Positions 1 through 6,243 of a stretch of DNA of 64,000 nt are shown piece after piece (position 1 is the first letter of the stretch; each line of letters starts with the position of its first letter). The notes under the pieces are model-generated. The model worked only from the letters and a program-made list of their open reading frames with translations, had not been told where the DNA came from and ran no database searches. Source of the DNA: Mycolicibacterium komossense (lineage in GTDB: Bacteria > Actinomycetota > Actinomycetes > Mycobacteriales > Mycobacteriaceae); contig NZ_JACKTY010000030.1 in NCBI RefSeq assembly GCF_025822605.1, positions 124,001-188,000 on the forward strand, written 5' to 3'. A program made the position numbers and the translations under genes.

Positions 1-245
1 TTGGGACTATAGTCGCGATTTCGGGTGTCGAACGGGTACGCTGTGATTCTCGCTGCCGCGACTTTGTCCAGCTTTACGGACCTGGCTCTCAGATGGTCCC
101 ACCTCGCATTCAGTACAAGGCATTCGAAATTGGCTACATCGTTGCCCAGTCCACGACCGGCGACATAATGGACGCACTTAACGATCTCGCAGGACGCATC
201 GACGTGACAATGGCCGACACATGCAATGGACGGAGCGATCAATGA
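1..245 (+). CDS. C-terminal end of a probable ATP-grasp ligase (5' end outside window)
   Basis: An open frame enters from the left edge (codons from base 3) and stops at TGA 243-245, giving 80 visible residues. The order of features fits the C-terminal lid of amino-acid-ligase type ATP-grasp proteins: an opening GTIVAISGVE, then a loop with YGPG and PPR, then a GYIVAQST strand-turn and a helix starting MDALNDL. In that family these elements are 'G-x-V-x-x-x-G-x-E', 'pGd', and 'GyviA-G-x-t-x-eA'. Such enzymes use ATP to join a carboxylate to an amine, often in peptide natural products. The gene converges on the aldehyde-dehydrogenase-like gene 120 bases away. The assignment rests on pattern alone, because the ATP and Mg sites are outside the window. 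The opposite strand is also open here but reads less like a protein. Confidence 0.42.
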   Translation, partial: GTIVAISGVERVRCDSRCRDFVQLYGPGSQMVPPRIQYKAFEIGYIVAQSTTGDIMDALNDLAGRIDVTMADTCNGRSDQ

Positions 246-365
246 GCACCTCCATATATTGGCGATGCCGTGCCGCCCCACCTGCCGCATGTAGGCGAAC
301 AACCCCAGCTTTTCCCAATAGCTTCTGCCGGGGACACTTCTGATGTGCACTCGTGGACGTTCGAC
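246..365. other. Convergent intergenic gap, no gene recognised
   Basis: These 120 bases separate the stop codons of two converging genes. I see no strong stem-loop, RNA gene or ribosome binding site here. The minus-strand frame continues open through the stop of the downstream gene, but it has no start with a ribosome binding site. Confidence 0.4.
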
Positions 366-1310
366 TCAGATGCAGTAGTCCCCGGGCCATCCCGCGATCG
401 GGTCTCGCCCGAATCCGACGAGAGATGACGTCCGTCCGTCTGCATCGCAATCCATGACGGTGTATCCGGTAGGGAGGATTGGGTATCTGCCTGTCGCAGG
501 GGAAACGACGACCGACGGATGTAAACGGTGAAGTAGCTCGTCGAGGTCACATCGGTATTGATCATGCGTACCATCGGACTTAGTCACGACACCGCCTGGG
601 GTGCTGGCTCCTCCTGTCCGGTCGATCACGACGGTATGTACGGTGCTGGTGCAGCTTGTGTTCAGTGCACGACGGTTGAGGGCTGCCGTGATTTGGGCAG
701 CTTCGCAATCGTCGCCGGACAGCACTACCGCACATCCTCCTGTTGCACCGACGATCGTTGTGTGGGCGCCAAACGATCGCTTGAGACTTCTCCATGTCTG
801 TGGCCTTCCGGTTACGTACACCGGGACGGACCGGTCGACAGCGAACCGCATCAGTTCGGCGGGGTCGTGGTCGTCGACCTGTCCGTAGTCTTCGAGCTGA
901 AGGGCGCGAATCAGCGGTGTGATCACCGAGGTCGCTTGCCGGCGGCACTCGGGTGCGACTCCGACAAGGGTGTTGATGCCCAGCGCCATGAATGGCGCTG
1001 CGCGCCTGAGGGTGTGGACTGCGAACCCATAGCGCGGCAAGAGCGCTACGACGGTACTTGGGATTGAGCGTGGCGGCATGGAGGAGTGAAGGGTGGTCGC
1101 GATCGTCCGTCGAGCCAGCCAATTGAGGAATGCTGCCATCTCGAACCGCAGGCAGTGCGCCCAGTCGGAGACGGACATTCGATCGTCTTGAGTCTGTGCT
1201 GCAAGGCTTTTGAACTCTTGTGACCAGATGAGAGATTCGAGACGCCCGAGGTCAACGTGGGGTACAGCAGTGGTCGGAATGACCATGCCGACTTGGCTTA
1301 TGCCCGCCAT
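366..1310 (-). CDS. Short aldehyde dehydrogenase / acyl-CoA reductase (LuxC-like) protein
   Basis: About 314 residues. The middle resembles the aldehyde dehydrogenase superfamily: a VPVYVTGRP segment (about 163-170, the ftGs position), a GATGGCAVVL strand (188-197) where dehydrogenases have ELGGK-P, then NTSCTS with Cys220 at the catalytic cysteine position. The general-base glutamate of classical dehydrogenases is missing, as in LuxC-type acyl-CoA reductases. Such an enzyme would reduce an activated acid (thioester or acyl phosphate) to an aldehyde, or the reverse. At 314 residues it is much shorter than the usual 450-500, so it is either a minimal form or partly decayed. The start at 1310 overlaps the upstream double-HDO gene by 13 bases, and ATG 1286 is an alternative. 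The two genes are clearly co-transcribed. Substrate unknown. Confidence 0.5.
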   Translation of the reverse strand: MAGISQVGMVIPTTAVPHVDLGRLESLIWSQEFKSLAAQTQDDRMSVSDWAHCLRFEMAAFLNWLARRTIATTLHSSMPPRSIPSTVVALLPRYGFAVHTLRRAAPFMALGINTLVGVAPECRRQATSVITPLIRALQLEDYGQVDDHDPAELMRFAVDRSVPVYVTGRPQTWRSLKRSFGAHTTIVGATGGCAVVLSGDDCEAAQITAALNRRALNTSCTSTVHTVVIDRTGGASTPGGVVTKSDGTHDQYRCDLDELLHRLHPSVVVSPATGRYPILPTGYTVMDCDADGRTSSLVGFGRDPIAGWPGDYCI

Positions 1311-3016
1311 GACATGCGTTGCCGTAGCGCGCCGGTGCCTGAGCTGTAGTGCCGTTCGATACCGTCGAGGAAAGACCACGCGAGGCTGGCTGCTACGGCG
1401 GCATGAGTGCGGCTGCATGTGCTGATTGGCGCCGACTTGAGTGTTTCTTCAAGTCTTAGTGTGGGTTTGGCGTCGTGGCCGAGTACTTGGTCGATGGCAT
1501 CGTGGTCGCGCAGTGCGGTGAGCAGTGCCCCGTTATTTGGATTGGCTGTATCGATTGTCCGGTAAAAGTCCTCGCCTCGGTTGTTCTGACGTGTCTCAGA
1601 GAGGCTTCTCTGTAAGAAGGTTGACACGAGGACATACGCTGTCCAGTCTTGGTGAGCGATGTTTTGCAGGAATCCGACGAAGGCGACTGTGGTGGGTAGT
1701 GGTCGCATTGATGCCGGTTCTTGGATTCCGGCGTGACGGGCTAACGCGCGCCCGAGCATGTCGCAATGGGTGAGTTCGTCGTCGAGATGCTCGATGAGTT
1801 GTGCGCGGATCTTTGGGCATGTGGTGGAGGCAATCGCGGCACCGACGTGGCCAGCTGCGGAGGCTAGATAATGGTAGTTCTCCAGAACATATCCGGCGAT
1901 GAGTTCCGGTTCGGCCGCCGCATCGGTCATGGCGTCCCATAGATCGTGACCGTCGATGGCTCGCAGCCATCCGGTTACGAAACCGTCGAGTTCGTTGGTA
2001 GTGCCCATCATGGTTGTCGGCGGTGGCGCGATGCGGGCAGCGTACTCATCGATGACGGTGGCGAGTTCGCTGTTGCGTAGCGACGTAAGTTCGTTGCCGA
2101 AAGCGTAATTCAATCCGCAGACGATATCGGCAGCAGTGGAAAACTCGGAATCGCCCCACGTGGCAGTTTTGAGTAGTGGCGCCGGCCATACCGGCAGGCA
2201 GTCATAGATTCTAACCTCCAGATCCGAGTCGTGTAGCGCGTTGTTCGGTAGTAGGTTGTCGGCGACTTCTGCGGTTTCGAGGAGCTGCATTCCGGCGACG
2301 ATCGATGCGCCCGCCCCGTCGATAAGCGAACTGAGCCAGCGGTATATGGATTCGGCAATAGTCGCGACCGCGTTGAGTGCGCGTGCCGCCGCCGCCGCCG
2401 GTAACGTGCCGGCGACGTTGATTGCGTTCTGCCAGTTTTGCGCATGTCCAAAGTGAACATCGATGTCGACATGCCCTCTGATGGCGTCGTTTGCATCCTG
2501 GGAGAGCAGCCCGGTGTTTACCAGCATGTCGTGCCAGCTCAGAACGGTGTCAAGCTCGGTGGACGAGAACTCCATGAAGCCAGAACACAGTGCCGCGCTG
2601 AGTGGATCGCAATACCCGATGTGGCGGGTGGCATGGATCCATTCCAGAGTGGTTGGCAGTGGTCTCGCCCGGGCGATGAGATCTCGCTGGCATCCAAGCT
2701 GCTCAAGGGCGGCGGCGTAGTACTTGGCGTGGTCCCATTCTTCGAGAAGGTGCTTCGATAGCAGCAGCGTCAGTGGACACAGTCCGATGCCCCTCGCCAG
2801 GGCAGGTGACATACGCGCAGACGCAGCGGCGAGGTAGTGGCGGGTTTCGAGCAGGTACGCGTGCAGTGGTGCACTCGCACCTGCTCGAATTTCAGCCCAA
2901 ATTGGATGGCCGTAGACGAATTCGCTTGCGGCGGCGAACTGTTCGGAGGCCAGCACGGTCAACGTATCAGGGTCAATCGTTGCGGCCAGCTCACGGAGGT
3001 CGATGGCGCGAGCCAT
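1298..3016 (-). CDS. Tandem heme-oxygenase-like diiron oxidase/oxygenase (HDO), two complete domains
   Basis: 572 residues from ATG 3016. It contains two copies of the HDO (iron-containing redox enzyme) fold, each with a full ligand set in the same spacing. Domain 1 has LLETRHY (E57, H60), KHLLEEWDH (H89, E93, H96) and IDVHFGH (D186, H191). Domain 2 has VLENYHY (E379, H382), EHLDDELTH (H410, E414, H417) and IDQVLGH (D509, H514). Family members such as UndA, BesC and SznF bind two irons and use O2 to oxidise fatty acids or amino acids or to N-hydroxylate substrates. The frame is open upstream to 3265, but that stretch overlaps a better small gene. ATG 3016 has a purine-rich GGGGGAAG directly before it; GTG 3118 is an alternative start. 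Substrate cannot be told from sequence. Neighbours suggest a specialised-metabolism operon. Confidence 0.72.
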   Translation of the reverse strand: MARAIDLRELAATIDPDTLTVLASEQFAAASEFVYGHPIWAEIRAGASAPLHAYLLETRHYLAAASARMSPALARGIGLCPLTLLLSKHLLEEWDHAKYYAAALEQLGCQRDLIARARPLPTTLEWIHATRHIGYCDPLSAALCSGFMEFSSTELDTVLSWHDMLVNTGLLSQDANDAIRGHVDIDVHFGHAQNWQNAINVAGTLPAAAAARALNAVATIAESIYRWLSSLIDGAGASIVAGMQLLETAEVADNLLPNNALHDSDLEVRIYDCLPVWPAPLLKTATWGDSEFSTAADIVCGLNYAFGNELTSLRNSELATVIDEYAARIAPPPTTMMGTTNELDGFVTGWLRAIDGHDLWDAMTDAAAEPELIAGYVLENYHYLASAAGHVGAAIASTTCPKIRAQLIEHLDDELTHCDMLGRALARHAGIQEPASMRPLPTTVAFVGFLQNIAHQDWTAYVLVSTFLQRSLSETRQNNRGEDFYRTIDTANPNNGALLTALRDHDAIDQVLGHDAKPTLRLEETLKSAPISTCSRTHAAVAASLAWSFLDGIERHYSSGTGALRQRMSWRA

Positions 3017-3179
3017 CTTCCCCCACACCGAGGTAGGAATGTTGACTCCCGGCACCTCGTATTGGTCGATCAGGACAATCGGCGTTTTGCTGGATGCCGA
3101 ATGAGCAATAAACGGCACGGTGCGGTGAAGTTGGCTGCGGGGCTTGACGATCCGTTGACTGTGAGTGGTTGTCACTCGT

Positions 3180-3329
3180 TCACTCGACGATAGCCGCTCG
3201 CAACTGGCTAGTCGCGGCTTCGGTACGTTCGACGAGGTGTTCGAGGACCTTAAGGTCTTTGGCATCCAGCTTGCCGGCCTTCAGATTTTCCCGGACTTTC
3301 GACAGGTTTTCAGTCGCCTGCTCTCCCAT
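3180..3329 (-). CDS. 49-residue charged small protein, possible peptide scaffold or accessory factor
   Basis: A short gene with a near-ideal ribosome binding site (AGGAGGGG about 6 bases before the ATG at 3329) and stop TGA at 3182-3180. The product starts MGEQATENLSKV and is rich in Lys, Glu and Leu. It has no Cys and no membrane segment, and should form one or two amphipathic helices. It is the first gene of the minus-strand group, about 165 bases ahead of the double-HDO gene. Small genes of this size in front of modifying enzymes can encode peptide scaffolds, precursors or carrier-like subunits, but no leader/core boundary or known motif is recognisable. A regulator or antitoxin-like role is equally possible. 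Translation is well supported by the ribosome binding site and codon pattern; the function is unknown. Confidence 0.62.
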   Translation of the reverse strand: MGEQATENLSKVRENLKAGKLDAKDLKVLEHLVERTEAATSQLRAAIVE

Positions 3330-3691
3330 GATGTTCCCCTCCTGGTTGATGATGGAAGTGCGTCCTTTGGAATGGGCGCGGAATAAACACTAGCTCTGGT
3401 CGTCGGCATTCGGAGCACCTTCGCAGCCGCCGAATGCATCCATTGTCAATGCAAGCAGTCCTGGGAAAGAGCGTTAATCATAGCAACCGCAGAAACTTTG
3501 GGGCAGCCCGCTTATCCGCGGAAAATGGCTTTCCCGGGTGGATTCAGCTACCGGTGACGCCGCGGCCGCTGACGAGAAAAAACTTGACGTCTTCACGGCT
3601 TCGCCATGACGCGGGTAGCGCGCGCAACCTAGCCCGTGGACAACATCCGGGTTGTCGGAATGATCCCACGTGAGCATCACGGCCGTATCGT
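3330..3691. promoter_or_regulatory. Upstream region of the accessory cluster, no gene seen
   Basis: About 360 bases between the 49-residue gene (minus strand) and the broken HTH gene (plus strand). It should carry the promoter of the minus-strand cluster. I see no convincing -10/-35 pair, no palindrome of note, and no reading frame with a ribosome binding site. Short open frames here have poor composition. Confidence 0.35.
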
Positions 3692-4027
3692 ATGCGCCGC
3701 AAACTTAATCCAGCCGAGCAAGCTGAGCTGGTCACACGCTACCAAGCCGGTGCCTCGATGCTTGAACTGGCCAATAATATTGAATGCCAACGCAATAACG
3801 TCGTTCGACACCTTCAGAAAGCGGGGAGCGAAGCGCGCCCGCAGAAGAAGATGACGCCCGAGCTTGTCGCCCTGACACCCGCCTTCTAAAGCCAAGATCA
3901 CTCATTGGCGGAGGTTGGCCGGTTGCTTGGTCTGGAAGCCGGCACGGTCGGGAAGGCGCTGAAGCGGGCTGGTGTCAGGCTGCGTCCACAGGTCGCAGAT
4001 CGCTGGCACGGAGCGCCATCCGACTGA
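3692..4027 (+). pseudogene. Broken two-HTH DNA-binding protein (recombinase-associated type)
   Basis: The frame starts at ATG 3692 and reads a helix-turn-helix resembling the HTH of invertases and transposases (ELANNIECQRNNVVRHLQKAG). It hits an in-frame TAA at 3887-3889 and continues in the same frame with a second HTH (HSLAEVGRLLGLEAGTVGKALKRAG, shortened here in description to its LAEVGRLLGL core), ending at TGA 4025. Two HTH units followed by a C-terminal ADRWHG tail are typical of small HTH proteins found with mobile DNA in actinobacteria. The nonsense codon and the odd residues just before it suggest a decayed gene. A functional 65-residue first half cannot be excluded. Confidence 0.55.
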
Positions 4028-4040
4028 GTGCTGAAGGCTA

Positions 4041-4054
4041 GGTACTTGAGTACC
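4041..4054. repeat. Perfect 14-base palindrome GGTACT-TG-AGTACC
   Basis: A 6-base perfect inverted repeat with a 2-base centre, just after the broken HTH gene and before the transposase fragment. It could be a recombination or operator site of the lost mobile element. No function can be assigned. Confidence 0.3.
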
Positions 4055-4216
4055 GATACCCAGGGGCACAACAAGATTCAAACTCTTCTACGGAGGTCAC
4101 CGTGGGTGAAGTCGGCTTTCCAACGTTCGCCTGCGTTGTTCAGCGGCGAAGCGGATGTAGGACGATTTGGGGCGTTTGTAGGGCTGGGTTCGATGAGGCC
4201 GGCGGCGTGGAGGTGG

Positions 4217-4376
4217 CGGTGGCTCCCCGACGGCGCCGACGTCGAAATCGTCTGTTGGATCGACGACCACTCCCGCTACGCCCTATCGGCCACCGCGCAC
4301 CGCCGCGTCACCGGAACCATCGTTCTCGACGACTACCGTAAAACCGTTGAAACACATGGCATCCCATAGTCAGCAC
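4217..4376 (+). pseudogene. IS481-family transposase fragment (catalytic core piece)
   Basis: About 50 codons match the DDE core of IS481-family transposases: DGADVEI, then WIDDHSRYAL, TAHRRVTG and ETHGIP, followed by an in-frame TAG and SAL where intact relatives read HG-P-STLTDNG. The fragment ends exactly where the inverted repeat of the IS6110-like element begins. The IS3-family element therefore inserted into an already decayed IS481 copy. The matching downstream part of the transposase is not seen on the other side of the element, so that side has been lost. It is non-functional. Confidence 0.62.
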
Positions 4377-4402
4377 TGATCCGACCCGGTGTGTCCGGAG
4401 GC
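4377..4402 (+). repeat. Left inverted repeat of the IS6110-like element
   Basis: Begins TGATCCGACCCGGTGTGTC and continues with GGAG. It pairs with the right end at 5779-5804 with only a few mismatches. It also resembles the inward GGCATGTCCGGAGACTC pattern known for IS6110 ends. Confidence 0.8.
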
Positions 4403-4406
4403 TCTG

Positions 4407-5423
4407 TTACTTGAGTGCCTCCTCGGTTTGAGGGTGCTGGAGGCGATGGTAGTAGAGCGCTTCGACCCGGTCTGGTGTCAGGTCCTGGCAATAGCCATTG
4501 GGTCGCTGACGGTTGTAGAAAGCGACCCATTCGGCCGTTGCCAGGGACAGCTCGGTAGCGCCGGGTCGCTGACGGTTGTAGAAAGCGACCCATTCGGCCG
4601 TTGCCAGGGACAGCTCGGTAGCGCCGGGATAGAGCGGTTGATGGTCGATGAGTTCAGTCTTGTAGCTGCTGTTCACCGAATCGGCCAGAGCATTATCGAA
4701 ACTATCCCCGACGGTGCCGATTGACGGCAGTATGCCTTCGAGGGCCAGGTGCCCGGTGAACGCCACCGCGGTCTATTGCGAACCCGCATCAGAATGATGA
4801 ACAAGATAAGCCAAAGTCATTGCACCGGAACGTTTCCTGGTATCAATCGGGTGATTGATCGCATCGGTGACCAGCTTCTGAGTCATCTCGGTGGCCACCT
4901 TCCAGCCCACGATCTTGCGGGCATAAACATCAGTGACGAACGCCGTTTAGGCCCAGCCGGCACGGGTGCGGCAATACGTGAAATCGGCGACCCACAACCG
5001 GTCTGGTGCGCCGGCGACGAAACACCGCCGGAACCGATCCGGAGCCCGAGTCGCTGCCGGGTCAGCGACGGTGGTACGCACCCAGCGCCGCTTGCATGCA
5101 CCACGCCAACCCATTTCCCGCATGACCCGCTGCACCACGCACCGAGAAACATCGAGTCCATTGGTGCGCAACACAATCCATGTCTTCCGGGCACCGAGAA
5201 CCTTGAACAGTGCCGAAGATCGCCGCAGCCGCCAGATAGCGTCAATAATCTGCGCATCAGCCCGATCGGCTTTCGGCGGGCCACCACGGGCCCGATGCGC
5301 GTAATACGTCGACGGGGTGATCGTGACGCCGTACTCATCCAGCGCCGCGCACATCGACTCGACACCCCACTTGAGACCATCAGCGCCCACCCGGTGTCCC
5401 TGGTGGGCGCTGATGAACTCCAC
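4407..5423 (-). pseudogene. IS3-family OrfB (integrase) with two nonsense codons and an internal duplication
   Basis: Reads the IS6110 OrfB pattern in one frame: YAHRARGGPP, LFKVLGARKTW, DRLWVADFTYCRTRAGWA, then TAFVTDVYARKIVGW, VHHSDAGSQ, TVGDSFDNALADSVNS, YKTELID and LEALYY-like end. It is broken by TAA at about 4945-4947 and TAG at about 4767-4769. In relatives both positions are tyrosines (AGFAYVAFVTD and GSQYTS), so each is a single-base TAY-to-stop change. The 21-codon block GATELSLATAEWVAFYNRQRP is present twice in tandem. The DDE residues up to the last glutamate region are still readable. In intact elements OrfB is made by -1 frameshifting from OrfA. Confidence 0.85.
4501..4626. repeat. 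Perfect 63-base tandem duplication inside orfB
   Basis: Bases 4501-4563 and 4564-4626 are identical. The unit is 21 codons, so the frame is kept. With no differences between the copies, the duplication is recent compared with the nonsense mutations, or is kept uniform by slippage. Confidence 0.93.
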
Positions 5424-5425
5424 GA

Positions 5426-5752
5426 CTACTGAGAGGGCCGGTCCAGTTCGGCCGCGAAGAAAGCTGACGCCGCCTTCAAGATCGCGTTGGCCCGTTTGAG
5501 TTCGGCGTTCTCCCGACGCGGCTTGCGCAGGACTTCGGATTCCTCACTGGTCTGCCCTGCCCGCACACCACCGTCGATCTCGGCCTGGCGAACCCACTTA
5601 CGAACCGTCTGAGCAGTACCGACACCCAGCAGATCAGCGACTCGACCCATCGCCTCCCACTCCGACGTCGAATCGCCACGCAGATCCACCACCATCTGCA
5701 CAGCCCGCTGCTTCAACTCCTCCGGATACCGCCTCGACGACTTCGCTCCCAC
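5426..5752 (-). CDS. IS3-family OrfA (IS6110-like, HTH and leucine zipper)
   Basis: 108 residues from GTG 5752. Closely follows IS6110 OrfA: SSRRYPEELKQRAVQM, ADLLGVGTAQTVRKWVRQAE (HTH), then the RRENAELKRANAILKAASAF helix (leucine zipper) and FFAAELDRP end. OrfA binds the IS ends and is the N-terminal part of the OrfAB transposase. It appears intact, but its partner orfB is destroyed, so it may only act as an inhibitor of related elements. The C-terminus abuts orfB (GTG 5423) as expected for translational frameshifting. Confidence 0.82.
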   Translation of the reverse strand: MGAKSSRRYPEELKQRAVQMVVDLRGDSTSEWEAMGRVADLLGVGTAQTVRKWVRQAEIDGGVRAGQTSEESEVLRKPRRENAELKRANAILKAASAFFAAELDRPSQ

Positions 5753-5778
5753 GTGCCCATCCTTCCCAAAAGAAGAAC

Positions 5779-5804
5779 TCTCTAGACACACCGGGGCGGA
5801 TCAA
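5779..5804 (-). repeat. Right inverted repeat of the IS6110-like element
   Basis: Read on the minus strand from 5804 it begins TGATCCGCCCCGGTGTGTC. It lies just upstream of orfA, where the transposase promoter would be. Confidence 0.8.
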
Positions 5805-5853
5805 GCAGGTCCAGGGCCATCGCCCGGAAATAGCGCTGACCTGCAAAAACTAG
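5805..5853. other. Short junction between the IS and the tRNA-Arg 3' end
   Basis: About 50 bases directly after the tRNA 3' end, where tRNA-targeting integrases insert. No integrase gene and no repeated copy of the tRNA 3' end was seen to the left, so an attachment site can only be suspected. Confidence 0.35.
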
Positions 5854-5929
5854 TGGTGCCCCCGGCATGATTCGAACATGCGACACCGGCTTTAGGAGAG
5901 CCGTGCTCTATCCCCTGAGCTACGGGGGC
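5854..5929 (-). tRNA. trnR-CCT: tRNA-Arg, anticodon CCT (CCA encoded)
   Basis: On the minus strand the acceptor stem GCCCCCG (5929-5923) pairs with CGGGGGC, followed by discriminator A (5857) and an encoded CCA (5856-5854). The D-arm reads AGCTCAGGGGATAGAGC. The anticodon arm CGGCT-CTCCTAA-AGCCG gives anticodon CCT, reading AGG (Arg). The T-arm contains GTTCGAATC. Length is 73 bases plus CCA. Its 3' end faces the accessory region at the left, which fits use as an island integration site. Confidence 0.96.
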
Positions 5930-6014
5930 GGACCGCTGGGAAGTGTACCCGGGGATGTAACAGCGGCTGTAGCGAGATTGTTTGGGCAGGCCAGGAGGGG
6001 AAACTCTGTGCAGC

Positions 6015-6188
6015 ATGAGCGCACTGGACAAAGCCAAGCACAAGCTCGACAAGTACAAGGGCCGGGTCAAGGAGAACGTGGGCCGGACGACCGGGAACCG
6101 ACGCATGACCAACGAGGGCAGGGTCGATCAGGTCAAGGCGAACGTGAAAACCCAGGGCGAGAAGGTCAAGGACGCCTTCAGACGCTAA
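6015..6188 (+). CDS. CsbD-family stress protein (copy 1)
   Basis: 57 residues, MSALDKAKHKLDKYKG at the start and ending GEKVKDAFRR, very rich in Lys. It matches the CsbD/YjbJ family: small soluble proteins induced by general stress, with the repeated K-G-x-x-K-E-x-x-G and EG-x-x-D/Q-x-K pattern. Molecular function is not known for the family. The start at 6015 is chosen because it aligns exactly with the second copy at 7124; an AGGAGGGG lies about 16 bases upstream. It stands alone, transcribed away from the tRNA gene. Confidence 0.85.
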   Translation: MSALDKAKHKLDKYKGRVKENVGRTTGNRRMTNEGRVDQVKANVKTQGEKVKDAFRR

Positions 6189-6243
6189 CGACGGTTATCG
6201 CTACGAGGCGGGCAGGAAGACAACTGCTGCCGGCGCCCACCCT

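Larger units (their letters stand above)
4377..5804 (-). mobile_element. Degenerate IS6110-like insertion sequence (IS3 family)
   Basis: About 1428 bases, or 1365 without an internal 63-base duplication; IS6110 is about 1355. The terminal inverted repeats match well: the left end starts TGATCCGACCCGGTGTGTC at 4377, and the right end read inward from 5804 starts TGATCCGCCCCGGTGTGTC. It carries orfA and a damaged orfB, both on the minus strand. AGCA occurs at 4372-4375 and again at 5805-5808, a possible target duplication if one extra base was added at the left. The element sits between an IS481 fragment and a tRNA gene. Two stop codons in orfB mean it cannot move by itself. Confidence 0.85.

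Noticed and set aside
1..365. A minus-strand gene downstream of the ALDH-like gene
   Set aside because: The frame is open but has no ribosome binding site and a poor composition; the plus-strand frame looks more like protein.
3017..3265. Longer N-terminus of the double-HDO protein
   Set aside because: It would overlap the well-supported 49-residue gene in another frame and lacks a ribosome binding site.
3474..3735. Small minus-strand frames before the broken HTH gene
   Set aside because: No ribosome binding site and atypical residue content.
4501..4626. CRISPR-like repeat
   Set aside because: Only two abutting copies with no spacers; it is a coding duplication.
1..5850. Complete prophage or integrative element
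   Set aside because: No integrase, capsid, terminase or repeated tRNA end was found within the window.
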